Program-made: the position numbers and the translations under genes
The notes under the pieces: model-generated
Told to the model about the DNA's origin: nothing
Database searches by the model: none
What the model saw: only the letters and a program-made list of their open reading frames with translations
DNA from: Lysobacter enzymogenes
Lineage (GTDB): Bacteria; Pseudomonadota; Gammaproteobacteria; Xanthomonadales; Xanthomonadaceae
Direction of reading: 5' to 3'
DNA length: 64,000 nucleotides
Assembly (NCBI RefSeq): GCF_023617245.1
Contig: NZ_CP067396.1
Location: 5,800,001-5,864,000, forward strand
Part shown: positions 1-7,915 of the stretch, piece after piece
How the letters are laid out: each line of letters begins with the position of its first letter
Numbering within the stretch: the stretch's first letter is position 1

Positions 1-1
1 C

Positions 2-1195
2 AGCTGGCAGCTGGTGCGGGTCAACCGCGGCCAGACCCTGGGTTCGGTGTTCAAGGACATGGACATTCCCAAGTCCACGATGAGCCAGATCCTCGAGCAG
101 CCCGGCGCGCGCGAAGCGCTGATGCGGATGAAGCCCGGCACCGAGCTGGGCTTCGACATTCCGGTCAACGGCTCGCTGCGCACCTTCCGCTACGACCAGG
201 ACGAAGGCCACCGGGTCGAGCTGAGCATCGCCGGCGACAAGGTCACCGACAAGAAAGTCATCGCCCGCCAGAGCCAGGTCCGGACCGTGGTGCTCAGCGG
301 CAAGGTCGGCAAGTCGCTGTTCCGTTCGGCGCGCAAGGTCGGGCTGACGCCGGCCAACATCAACACGCTGACCGACGACATCTTCAAGTACGACATCGAC
401 TTCAACGAGGACGTCGGCACCGACGACCGCTTCAGCGTGGTGGTCGAGCAGACCTGGCGCGAGGGCGAGCTGATCAGCACCGGCCCGATCCTGGCCGCGA
501 CCTTCACCAGCGACGGCAAGCTGCACACCGGCTTCCGCTTCGACCGCGGCGGCAAGCCCGAGTACTTCACCGGCGACGGCCGTCCGCTGAAGAAGAGCTT
601 CATCCGCATGCCGATCCCGTACGCGCGCCTGACCTCGGGTTTCGGCACCCGTCGGCATCCGGTGCTGGGCAGCATCCGCATGCACGCCGGCGTCGATTAC
701 GCGGCCGGCACCGGCACGCCGATCATGGCCGCCGGCGACGCGCGCGTGCAGTTCGTCGGCTGGAAGGGCGGCTATGGCCGCGCGGTGATCCTCGACCACG
801 GCCGCGGCTACACCACGCTGTACGGCCACATGTCGAACTTCAGCAAGATCAAGCCGGGCCAGCGCGTGCCGCAGGGCACGGTGATCGGCTACGTCGGCAG
901 CTCGGGCATGGCCACCGGGCCGCACCTGCACTACGAATTCCGGGTCAACGGCGTGCACCGCAACCCGCTGTCGATCACCATGCCGCCGCCGGAGCCGCTG
1001 AGCGGCATGGCGCTGGCGCAGTTCCGCCAGCAGACCGCGGTGGCGCTGGGGCGCATCCGCCAGGTCGAGAACATCATCTACGCCGATGCCGGTCCGGCGC
1101 CGGCCGCGGCGCCCGCGGTCGCCGCGGCGGCGGTCGCCAAGACCGTGGCGGTGGCCAAGACCAAGGGCAAGAAGAAAAAGACCTCGCGCGGTTGA
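2..1195 (+). CDS. M23-family peptidoglycan endopeptidase, C-terminal part (5' end outside window)
   Basis: The reading frame is open from base 2, so the gene starts before the window. The visible part begins with an OapA/LysM-like stretch, followed by a Csd3-type middle domain and a complete M23 lysostaphin-like domain. The metal ligands are visible as HAGVDYA (H-x3-D) and HLHYE (H-x-H). The C-terminus is an Ala/Val/Lys-rich tail. Family members (MepM type) cleave peptide cross-links of peptidoglycan in the periplasm. It is followed by a terminator and then by anmK, which recycles anhydro-MurNAc, so cell-wall hydrolysis and recycling genes sit together. The family call is secure; the exact bond cleaved is inferred. 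Confidence 0.93.
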   Translation, partial: SWQLVRVNRGQTLGSVFKDMDIPKSTMSQILEQPGAREALMRMKPGTELGFDIPVNGSLRTFRYDQDEGHRVELSIAGDKVTDKKVIARQSQVRTVVLSGKVGKSLFRSARKVGLTPANINTLTDDIFKYDIDFNEDVGTDDRFSVVVEQTWREGELISTGPILAATFTSDGKLHTGFRFDRGGKPEYFTGDGRPLKKSFIRMPIPYARLTSGFGTRRHPVLGSIRMHAGVDYAAGTGTPIMAAGDARVQFVGWKGGYGRAVILDHGRGYTTLYGHMSNFSKIKPGQRVPQGTVIGYVGSSGMATGPHLHYEFRVNGVHRNPLSITMPPPEPLSGMALAQFRQQTAVALGRIRQVENIIYADAGPAPAAAPAVAAAAVAKTVAVAKTKGKKKKTSRG

Positions 1196-1217
1196 ACGGC
1201 GCGACGGTCGCGACGAC

Positions 1218-1245
1218 AAGGGCCCTGCGGGGCCCTTTCGTTTTT
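1218..1245 (+). terminator. Rho-independent terminator after the M23 peptidase
   Basis: A GC-rich hairpin (AAGGGCCC, loop, GGGCCCTTT) is followed by CGTTTTT, 22 bases after the peptidase stop codon. Confidence 0.8.
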
Positions 1246-1344
1246 GTGCGGATACCGGGATGCTGCGGCGTTGCGCATGACACCGCATACGTGCGGCGCG
1301 ACGCGACGCGCGGAACGATCACGATCAAGCGCCGGCGAGCGCTA

Positions 1345-1493
1345 CTGGAAGGCATTCGTCATGGTTGAGAGTTCTTCGGTCCCGGCTGAAACAAGCGTCG
1401 CTACGCCCAGCGCAGGCCTTGGGAAACATCGTCATGGTTGAGAATTCTTCGGTCCCGACTGAGTCAAGCGTTGCTACGCCCAGCGCAGGCCTT
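1345..1493 (+). repeat. Tandem duplication of the anmK start region
   Basis: Two diverged copies of a unit of about 73 bp lie head to tail (about 1345-1420 and 1418-1493). Each holds a purine-rich ribosome-binding-like stretch, CGTCATGGTTGAGA, and 20 codons ending in CCCAGCGCAGGCCTT. The 60 coding bases differ at five positions, so the event is not recent. The offset between the two ATGs is 73 bp, so the copies are in different frames. Confidence 0.85.
1361..1441 (+). CDS. Possible 26-codon upstream ORF from the first duplicate copy
   Basis: The first copy of the duplicated start region opens with an ATG eight bases after GGAAGG. It reads a peptide close to the anmK N-terminus (MVESSSVPAETS...) and then runs into the second copy out of frame. 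It stops at TGA 1439-1441, inside the anmK start codon region (ATGGTTGA overlap of eight bases). It may be translated and couple initiation of anmK, or be an inert relic. There is no homology beyond the duplication. Confidence 0.35.
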   Translation: MVESSSVPAETSVATPSAGLGKHRHG

Positions 1494-2612
1494 TATCTTG
1501 GCCTGATCTCCGGCACCAGCGCCGACGGCATCGACGCCGCCCTGGTCCGCTTCGAGGCCGGCGCCGCGCCGACCCGCTGCGAGTTGGTGATCGGCCGCAC
1601 CTACGCCTGGGACGCGGCGCTGCGCGAGCGTCTGGTCGCGCTCGGCCAGGGCGGCGACGCGCGCTCACTGGAAGAGTTGGGCACGCTCGACATCCAGACC
1701 GCCGAGGCCTTCGCCGCGGCCGCGCGCGCCCTGCTCGAGGACGCCGGCGTGGCGCCCGGCGAGGTCGCCGCGATCGGTTCGCACGGCCAGACCGTGCGCC
1801 ATCGCCCGGCCGGCGCGGCCTTCGACGGCCGCCATCCCTTCACCTGGCAGATCGGCGACGGCGCGGTGATCGCCGAGCGCTGCGGCATCGCCACCGTGGC
1901 CGACTTCCGTCGCCGCGACGTCGCCGCCGGCGGCCACGGCGCGCCGCTGATGCCGGCCTTCCACGCCGCGCTGCTGGGCTCGCCGGACGAAGACCGCGCC
2001 GCGCTGAACCTCGGCGGGATCGCCAACTTCACCCTGCTGCCGGCGCACGGCGCGGTGCGCGGCTTCGACACCGGGCCGGCCAACTGCCTGATGGACGCCT
2101 GGGCGCTGCGCCACCTGGGCACGGCGTTCGACGCCGACGGCGCGTTCGCGACCCGCGGCGAGGTCGACCCGGCGTTGCTGGCGCGGCTGCTGGACGAACC
2201 GTGGTTCGCGCTGCCGCCGCCGAAGAGCACCGGGCGCGAGCAATTCCAGCTGGACTGGGTCGAAGCGCGCCTGGGCGGCGGCGAGCGGCCGCAGGACGTG
2301 CAGGCGACGCTGCTCGAGCTCAGCGCGGTCACCATCGCGCAGGCGCTGCGCGCGCAGCAACCGGCGACCCGGCGGGTGCTGGCCTGCGGCGGCGGCGTGC
2401 GCAACGGCGCGCTGCTGGCGCGGCTGGCGGAGCGGCTGCCGGGCGTAGCGGTGGAGACGACCCAGGCCTATGGGCTGGACCCGGATTTCGTCGAGGCGAT
2501 GGGCTTCGCCTGGCTGGCGCGGCAGACCCTGGCGGGATTGCCGGGGAACCTGCCGAGCGTGACCGGCGCGCGCGGGTTGCGGGTGCTGGGGACGGTGCAT
2601 CCGGCGGGATAG
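1434..2612 (+). CDS. anmK: Anhydro-N-acetylmuramic acid kinase
   Basis: AnmK phosphorylates and opens 1,6-anhydro-MurNAc to MurNAc-6-phosphate during cytoplasmic peptidoglycan recycling. The ATP-binding start YLGLISGTSADGIDAAL is clear, followed by IGSHGQTVRHRP, the GGHGAPLMPAFH stretch, NLGGIANFT and FDTGPANCLMDAW, all family signatures. The start is placed at ATG 1434, which gives 392 residues. Normal AnmK begins almost at YLGLISG, so the first 20 residues are an extra N-terminal extension derived from the duplicated segment. An in-frame start at 1365 would read through the first copy out of its frame and is unlikely. A possible coupled upstream ORF ends in its start codon. Confidence 0.95.
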   Translation: MVENSSVPTESSVATPSAGLYLGLISGTSADGIDAALVRFEAGAAPTRCELVIGRTYAWDAALRERLVALGQGGDARSLEELGTLDIQTAEAFAAAARALLEDAGVAPGEVAAIGSHGQTVRHRPAGAAFDGRHPFTWQIGDGAVIAERCGIATVADFRRRDVAAGGHGAPLMPAFHAALLGSPDEDRAALNLGGIANFTLLPAHGAVRGFDTGPANCLMDAWALRHLGTAFDADGAFATRGEVDPALLARLLDEPWFALPPPKSTGREQFQLDWVEARLGGGERPQDVQATLLELSAVTIAQALRAQQPATRRVLACGGGVRNGALLARLAERLPGVAVETTQAYGLDPDFVEAMGFAWLARQTLAGLPGNLPSVTGARGLRVLGTVHPAG

Positions 2613-2631
2613 ATCGTCTGGCCGGAGGCCG

Positions 2632-2935
2632 CTGCAGGAGCGGCGCGAGCCGCGATGCGGGCGGTTGGGAGACGCGGCGGTGCGGGTACGCGGCGCACCC
2701 CAGCGATCTGGCTTCGGGATGTGCCGCCGTGGTTGTGTTGGCGCGGTCGCGGCTTGCGCCGCTCCTACAGGGAGTGGCCGAAGCTGCCGAAAGCCGCTGT
2801 AGGAGCGGCGCGAGTCGCGACGCGGGCGGTTGGCGGACGAGGCGATCGGGGACCTGGCGCGACTCGGCGATCCGGGCTCCGGGATGCGGCGGCGCGGTTG
2901 CGTCGGCGCGGTCGCGGCTTGCGCCGCTCCTGCAG
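2632..2935. repeat. Two tandem REP-type inverted pairs between anmK and the RHH gene
   Basis: Four copies of the CTGTAGGAGCGGCGCGAGCC-type repeat occur at 2632-2660 (forward), 2741-2770 (reverse), 2797-2825 (forward) and 2906-2935 (reverse). The two forward/reverse pairs and the sequence between them look like a tandem duplication with a 165 bp period. They fill the 350 bp intergenic space; no gene is credible here. Confidence 0.85.
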
Positions 2936-2964
2936 GTCAGCCCCGGCAGTGCGCCGCGCGCGCC

Positions 2965-3318
2965 TCAGCCTTCGCGGTTCGGGCGGAATTCTTCCAGCAG
3001 TTCCAGGCCGCTGAGGTCCGGGCCGATCGGGCGCGGCGCCGGGGCGTCCTGCGGTTCGGCGCGGCCGATCAGGGCGAAACCGGGGTCGCTGGGAATGCCT
3101 TCCATCGCCGCGATCGCTTCCTGCAACGCGCGGCTGTCGTGGTCTTCGAAGCGGCCGGCCATCTCGGCCTCGACCGCGAACAGGCCGGTCTCGATCAGGT
3201 GCAGGGCGGTGCGCTGCAGGCTCCAGCCGCGCGCTTCCGCCACCCGGCGCAGCCGGTCGGAGAGTACGGGGTCCAGGTTGTGCAGGATGATGTCGGTCAC
3301 TGTGTGGCAAGTTGCCAT
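2965..3318 (-). CDS. Small ribbon-helix-helix-like protein of unknown function
   Basis: A 117-residue protein. After the first few residues it reads TDIILHNLDPVLSDRLRRVA, then a helix-turn-helix-like ARGWSLQRTALHLIETGLF. This resembles the Arc/FitA-type ribbon-helix-helix fold of antitoxin DNA-binding domains. The C-terminal half is acidic and Pro-rich (FALIGRAEPQDAPAPRPIG) and unrecognised. An alternative GTG start at 3300 would drop six residues. No toxin-like partner is adjacent: the neighbour downstream on the same strand is far, and ampG lies upstream on the other side of a palindrome-free gap. The fold is by-eye inference. Confidence 0.6.
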   Translation of the reverse strand: MATCHTVTDIILHNLDPVLSDRLRRVAEARGWSLQRTALHLIETGLFAVEAEMAGRFEDHDSRALQEAIAAMEGIPSDPGFALIGRAEPQDAPAPRPIGPDLSGLELLEEFRPNREG

Positions 3319-3398
3319 CCCGACCCTGCGCTGCGCAACACGAAATTGGCTGAACCGCGTTCACCGGCACGACTTCGCCGGCACCTTCGTCGCGGCGT

Positions 3399-4808
3399 TC
3401 AGGCATGCGGGACGCTGACGGGCGGCGGCCGGCGCAGCGCCAGGGCGATGCACAGCGCCAGCGCCGGCACGCCGACCAGGGCGGTGCCGACGAAGAACAG
3501 CGCATAGCCTTCCAGCAGCGTGCGGCCGGCGGCCAGTTCGGTCACCGCGACCCCGGACAGGCCCTTGAGCAGCTTGCCGAGCAGGGCGTAGAACGAGCTC
3601 AGCAGGGCGTACTGGGTGGCGGTGTAGCCGATGTTGGTCAGGCTCGACATGTAGCCGACCAGGGCCACGCCGGCGTAGCCGTTGCAGAAGTTGTCGATGA
3701 CCATGGCCGCGGTGAACACGCGGGCGTCGTTGCCGTGCAGGGCCAGGTAGGCGAAGGCCAGGTTCGAGAGCGGGCCGAGCACGGCGCCGGCGATCAGGGT
3801 CGGGATGAAGCCGTAGCGCACCGCGGTCAGGCCGGCCGCGGCGACCCCGGCGACGGTCGCGACCAGGCCGAACGAGCCGCGCACCGCGCCGACGGTTTCC
3901 TTGTCCATCTTCAGGTCGGCGTAGAACGGGTTGGCCATCGGCCCGAACAGGAAGTCCGGCAGCCGGTACAGGCTGATCGTCAGCAGGATCAGCAGGGCCA
4001 GCCGGCCGTGCTGGCGGAAGAACGCCACGAACGGGCCGATCACCGCGTCGAACAGGCCGCGCGCGGTGAACAGCGCCGGGTGCGGGCCGGCGGCGGCGAT
4101 CAGGCTGGCCTGCGGCTCGCGCGCGCGCAGCGTGGCGACCACGCCGACGCCGAGCAGCAGCGCCATGATTTCGTAGGACAGCGACCAGCCGGCGTGCGCG
4201 GCCAGGATCAGGATCAGCGAATCGGTGACCAGCAGCGCGCCGCGGTAGCCCAGGGTCGCGGTCGAGGTCAGCAGGCCCTGCTGCTCGGCGCTGTCGGCGC
4301 TCTCGATGCGCCAAGCGTCGATGACGATGTCCTGGGTCGCCGAGGCGAACGCCACCACCAGCGCCAGCGCGCCGAACACCAGCAGTTGGTCGAGCGCGAC
4401 GCCGGCGAAGAGCAGTTCGCCCTGGCGCGGCTCGACCAGGGCCATGCCGACCAGGGCGGCGGCGGCGACCAACTGCGACAGCAGCATCCAGCCGCGGCGG
4501 CGGCCGAGCCAGCGGCCCAGCACCGGCGCGTCGATCTTGTCGACCAGCGGCGCCCACACGAACTTCAACGAATAGGCCAGGCCGACCCAGGACAGGAACC
4601 CGATCGTGCTGAGCTCGATCGCGTTCTCGCGCATCCAATAGCCCAGGGTATTGCCGACCAGGTAGATCGGAATGCCCGAGCTGAAGCCCAGCAACAGCAT
4701 CGCCAGCACCTTGGGCTGGCGCAGGTTGGCCAGCACCAGCCGCCAGCCCTTGCGGGCCGGCGGCGAAGCGGCGCCGGCCGGAGCCGGCGCACCGGGCTCA
4801 GAGGTCAT
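3399..4808 (-). CDS. ampG: AmpG-type muropeptide permease (MFS)
   Basis: A 469-residue integral membrane protein of the major facilitator superfamily. After a short Pro/Ala-rich cytoplasmic leader it reads LRQPKVLAMLLLGFSSGIPI, the AmpG hallmark, followed by GFLSWVGLAYSLKFVWAPLVD and about twelve to fourteen hydrophobic segments. AmpG imports GlcNAc-anhydroMurNAc (peptides) from the periplasm for recycling, which fits the nearby anmK and M23 endopeptidase. Its ATG lies inside the 3' end of the exonuclease III gene (11 bp overlap), so the two are probably cotranscribed and translationally coupled. Beta-lactamase induction is a known consequence of AmpG flux in relatives, but there is no ampC here. 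Confidence 0.9.
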   Translation of the reverse strand: MTSEPGAPAPAGAASPPARKGWRLVLANLRQPKVLAMLLLGFSSGIPIYLVGNTLGYWMRENAIELSTIGFLSWVGLAYSLKFVWAPLVDKIDAPVLGRWLGRRRGWMLLSQLVAAAALVGMALVEPRQGELLFAGVALDQLLVFGALALVVAFASATQDIVIDAWRIESADSAEQQGLLTSTATLGYRGALLVTDSLILILAAHAGWSLSYEIMALLLGVGVVATLRAREPQASLIAAAGPHPALFTARGLFDAVIGPFVAFFRQHGRLALLILLTISLYRLPDFLFGPMANPFYADLKMDKETVGAVRGSFGLVATVAGVAAAGLTAVRYGFIPTLIAGAVLGPLSNLAFAYLALHGNDARVFTAAMVIDNFCNGYAGVALVGYMSSLTNIGYTATQYALLSSFYALLGKLLKGLSGVAVTELAAGRTLLEGYALFFVGTALVGVPALALCIALALRRPPPVSVPHA

Positions 4809-5571
4809 AGTCGACCGTGAACGGGGCGTGGTCGGAGAAGCGCGGGTCCTTCAGGATCGCGCAATCGCGCAGCTTGGCGCGCAGGCTGGGAGTGGCGAAC
4901 TGGTAGTCGATGCGCCAGCCCACGTCGTTGGCGCGCGCGGCGCCGCGGTTGCTCCACCAGGTGTAGTCCTGGCCCTGGGCCTTGAGCGCGCGGTAGGCGT
5001 CGACCCAGCCGCTGTCGTCGGCGCACACGCCGTTGAGCCAGTCGCGCTCCGGCGGCAGGCAGCCGGAGTTCTTCTGGTTGCTGGTCCAGTTCTTGATGTC
5101 CAGGCGGCTGCGCACGATGTTCCAGTCGCCGCACAGGACGTAGTCGCGGCCGCTGGCCAACCACTCGTCCAGGATCGGCTTGAGCCATTCCATCACTTCG
5201 AACTTGAAGCCCTGGCGCAGCTCGCCGGACGAGCCCGAAGGGATGTAGAACGAGACCACGCTGAGGTTGCCGAAGCGCGCCTCGATGTAGCGGCCCTCGT
5301 CGTCGAACGGGGCCCAGCCCAGCGCGGTGCGCACTTCGTCGGGCTCGCGTTTGGCGTAGATCGCCACGCCGCTGTAGCCCTTCTTGGTGATCGCGTCGCG
5401 GAAGTAGGCGCGGTAGCCCTCGGGCAGGAACTCCGGGCCGGTGAGCTGGTGCTCCTGGGCCTTGGTCTCCTGCACGCACAGCACGTCGGCGTCCTGCGCC
5501 TTGAACCAGTCGAAGAAACCCTTGGTGGTGGCCGAACGCAGGCCGTTGGCGTTGAAACTGATGATGCGCAT
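4798..5571 (-). CDS. xth: Exodeoxyribonuclease III
   Basis: An AP endonuclease and 3'-5' exonuclease of base-excision repair. The 257-residue protein has the endonuclease/exonuclease/phosphatase fold signatures in order: ISFNANGLRSA, the metal-binding Glu in CVQETKAQ, YSGVAIYAKRE, CGDWNIVRSRLDIKN, WRIDYQFAT and the C-terminal catalytic SDHAPFTVDY. The start is set at ATG 5571 (MRIISFN), which matches family length; an in-frame GTG/ATG 33 bases upstream would add a non-homologous leader. It is divergent from the GNAT gene and overlaps ampG at its 3' end. Confidence 0.95.
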   Translation of the reverse strand: MRIISFNANGLRSATTKGFFDWFKAQDADVLCVQETKAQEHQLTGPEFLPEGYRAYFRDAITKKGYSGVAIYAKREPDEVRTALGWAPFDDEGRYIEARFGNLSVVSFYIPSGSSGELRQGFKFEVMEWLKPILDEWLASGRDYVLCGDWNIVRSRLDIKNWTSNQKNSGCLPPERDWLNGVCADDSGWVDAYRALKAQGQDYTWWSNRGAARANDVGWRIDYQFATPSLRAKLRDCAILKDPRFSDHAPFTVDYDL

Positions 5572-5654
5572 GCGCGTTCCGGGGCGGGAAGTGCGCACGA
5601 TCATAGCAACCGGCCGGGCGCGGGTATCATGCCGCGCATGAGCGTGTGCCGCCC

Positions 5655-6221
5655 ATGAGCCATCCCCCCGACAGCGCCGCCCCGGCGGACGCGCGCGCCG
5701 CGCCGCCCGCCGTGCGCGTCGGCGTGGTCTCGCCGATGCTGGCCCCGGCCGTGCGCATGCTGCAGGTCGCGCCCGAACAGCTGCCCTTCGTCGGCGATAC
5801 CGCCTACAACCTGGAGCAGACCCGGCTGGACCCGCACAGCGAGGCCATGGCGGTGCTGGTCGGCGAACGCGTGGTCGGCTTCTACCGCCTGGATTTCAGC
5901 GTCGATGCGATCGCCGGCCGCGCGCTCGGCGAACCCAGCGTCGGCCTGCGCGCCTATGCCATCGACCGGCGCGAGCAAGGCCGCGGCTACGGCACCGCGG
6001 CGATGCGCGCCTGCGTCGAGGACCTGCGCCTGCGCCATCCGCAGCGGCGCCTGCTGGCGCTGACGGTCAACGTGCGCAACCTCGCCGCCATCGCCGCCTA
6101 CCGCAAGGCCGGCTTCGCCGACACCGGCGAGCTCTACCACGGCGGCTCGGCCGGCCCGCAGCACCTGATGCTGCTGCGGCTGGCGCCGCCTTCCCCCTCC
6201 CCCACTGCGACCGCGCCATGA
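5655..6221 (+). CDS. GNAT-family N-acetyltransferase
   Basis: An acyl-CoA-dependent acetyltransferase; substrate unknown. The acetyl-CoA loop is visible as REQGRGYGTAAMRAC (Q/R-x-x-G-x-G), preceded by the beta4 strand GLRAYAIDRR and followed by LLALTVNVRNLAAIAAYRKAGF, the usual motif-B region. The first 20 residues are Pro/Ala-rich and uninformative. ATG 5655 is preferred to the GTG nine bases upstream. Its stop codon overlaps the pyrE start (ATGA), so it is probably cotranscribed with pyrE, but no functional link is evident. Confidence 0.85.
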   Translation: MSHPPDSAAPADARAAPPAVRVGVVSPMLAPAVRMLQVAPEQLPFVGDTAYNLEQTRLDPHSEAMAVLVGERVVGFYRLDFSVDAIAGRALGEPSVGLRAYAIDRREQGRGYGTAAMRACVEDLRLRHPQRRLLALTVNVRNLAAIAAYRKAGFADTGELYHGGSAGPQHLMLLRLAPPSPSPTATAP

Positions 6222-6874
6222 CCGACCACCGCACCCGCTTCCTGCAACTGGCCCTCAAGGCCGACGCCCTGCGCTTCGGCGAATTCACCCTCAAGTCCGG
6301 CCGGGTCAGCCCGTACTTCTTCAACGCCGGGCGCTTCGATTCCGGCGCCGCGCTGGCCGGCCTGGCCGGCTGCTACGCCGACGCGATCGCCGCCGCCGGG
6401 CTCGACTTCGACCTGCTGTTCGGCCCCGCCTACAAGGGCATCCCGCTGGCCACCGCGCTGGGCTGCGAGTACGCCGGCCGCGGCCGCGACCTGCCGCTGG
6501 CGTTCAACCGCAAGGAAGCCAAGGCCCACGGCGAGGGCGGCATGCTGATCGGCGCGCCGCTGGCCGGGCGCCGGGTGCTGATCGTCGACGACGTGATCAC
6601 CGCCGGCACCGCGATCCGCGAAGCGCTGGGCCTGATCCGCGACGCCGGCGGCACGGTCGCCGGGATCGTCATCGCCCTGGACCGGCAGGAAGCCGTGGAC
6701 CCTGCACAATCCCGACGCTCGGCGGCAGAAACTGTCGCAATCGAACACGGCCTGCCGGTGATCGCGATCGCCTCCCTCGACGACCTGCTCGCCTTCACCG
6801 GCGCCAGCGCCGAGTTTTCCGCCCAGCGCGAGCGCCTGCTCGCCTACCGCGCCGCCTACGGCCGCGAGGCCTGA
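6218..6874 (+). CDS. pyrE: Orotate phosphoribosyltransferase
   Basis: Catalyses orotate + PRPP to OMP in de novo pyrimidine synthesis. The 218-residue length matches the family. Signatures are LKSGRVSPYFFNAGRF, LLFGPAYKGIPLA, FNRKEAKAHGEGG (the mobile catalytic loop) and the PRPP-binding RVLIVDDVITAGTAIREA. The start codon overlaps the preceding GNAT stop by four bases. Confidence 0.97.
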   Translation: MTDHRTRFLQLALKADALRFGEFTLKSGRVSPYFFNAGRFDSGAALAGLAGCYADAIAAAGLDFDLLFGPAYKGIPLATALGCEYAGRGRDLPLAFNRKEAKAHGEGGMLIGAPLAGRRVLIVDDVITAGTAIREALGLIRDAGGTVAGIVIALDRQEAVDPAQSRRSAAETVAIEHGLPVIAIASLDDLLAFTGASAEFSAQRERLLAYRAAYGREA

Positions 6875-7012
6875 GCGCCGGCGCCGCGCCCGGCCCGCGG
6901 GGGTCGGGCGCAGGCGTAAAATTGTGAATTTCGTCACAAGTAATTTCCGGGCCATGGCCCGACTCTTGCGTCAACGCCTCTTCGACAGACAGCCCGAAGG
7001 CGAGAACGCGAC

Positions 7013-7663
7013 ATGAAAGCCACGATTCCCTTGCTCGCCGCCGCGGTGGCGCTCGCGTTGGCCGCCCCGCTCGCCGGCGCCCAGACCGCGCCCAAGGCCA
7101 AGAAGCTGTACTGCTGGAACGAAGACGGCCGCAAGGTCTGCGGCGACGCCCTGCCGGCGCATGCGGTCGACAGCGCGCGCACCGAGATCAGCGCCAAGAG
7201 CGGCCTGGCCACCGCCCAGGTCGACCGCGCGCTGACCGCGGACGAGCGCGTCGCCGCCAACCAGGCCGCGCGCGCGCAGCGCAGCGCGGATCTGGCGGCC
7301 GAAGCGCTCAAGCGCCGCGACCGCGCCATGGCCGAGTCCTACGCCACCGAGGAAGACCTGCGCAAATCCTTCCAGGAGCGGATCGTGCTGCTGGACGAGA
7401 CGGTCAAGGCCTCGCAACTGGGCATCGAGGGCCGCCGCCAGACCGTGCTGAGCCTGCTGCGCAAGGCCGGCGAGGCCGAGCTCAACGGCAAGCCGGTCAG
7501 CAAGGTGCTGGCCCAGAACGTGCGCGGCCAGCACGACGAACTGCTGCACCAGCAGGAGGTGCTCAAGCAGCAGTTGCTCGAGCGCAGCCTCGCCGACGAA
7601 GACCTCGCCACCGCGCTGCAACGCTACAACGCGCTCAAGACCAAGAACGCACGCGGCGGCTGA
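7013..7663 (+). CDS. Secreted coiled-coil protein with a DUF4124-like N-terminus
   Basis: A 216-residue protein with a clear signal peptide (MKATIPLLAAAVALALAAPL, cleavage after AGA). The mature N-terminus reads LYCWNEDGRKVCGDALP, which resembles the DUF4124 pattern found in many gammaproteobacterial envelope proteins. Two Cys residues lie ten apart and could form a disulfide. The remainder is strongly helical and charged, rich in Glu, Arg, Ala and Gln with heptad-like spacing, so a periplasmic coiled coil is likely. No enzyme motif is visible. It is monocistronic, followed by a good terminator. Function unknown; probably conserved within the family Xanthomonadaceae. Confidence 0.7.
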   Translation: MKATIPLLAAAVALALAAPLAGAQTAPKAKKLYCWNEDGRKVCGDALPAHAVDSARTEISAKSGLATAQVDRALTADERVAANQAARAQRSADLAAEALKRRDRAMAESYATEEDLRKSFQERIVLLDETVKASQLGIEGRRQTVLSLLRKAGEAELNGKPVSKVLAQNVRGQHDELLHQQEVLKQQLLERSLADEDLATALQRYNALKTKNARGG

Positions 7664-7707
7664 GCCGGCGACGCGGCGACCGCCGCGAGCTCCCATCGCC
7701 GAAAACC

Positions 7708-7740
7708 AAAACGCCGCGGCGGGCCGCGGCGTTTTCGTTT
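7708..7740 (+). terminator. Terminator between convergent genes
   Basis: AAAACGCCGCGGC, loop GGG, then CCGCGGCGTTTT followed by CGTTT forms a strong hairpin with A/T tracts on both sides. It can serve the secreted coiled-coil gene and possibly the convergent algC transcript. Confidence 0.8.
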
Positions 7741-7915
7741 CTGCAGTCGGTGCGTGCCGGTGCGGGCAAGGCGCGGGTGGACGCAGGTTCTCGGCGCGAC
7801 CGGCCCGCGACGCGGACGGCGGCCTCGCCGCCGCCTTCGAGCTACGCCCGGCCTCGAGCTACGCCCGCATCGGGCCGGCGCCCTCGAGCGCCGGTCCCCG
7901 CGAGGGCGCCGCGGC

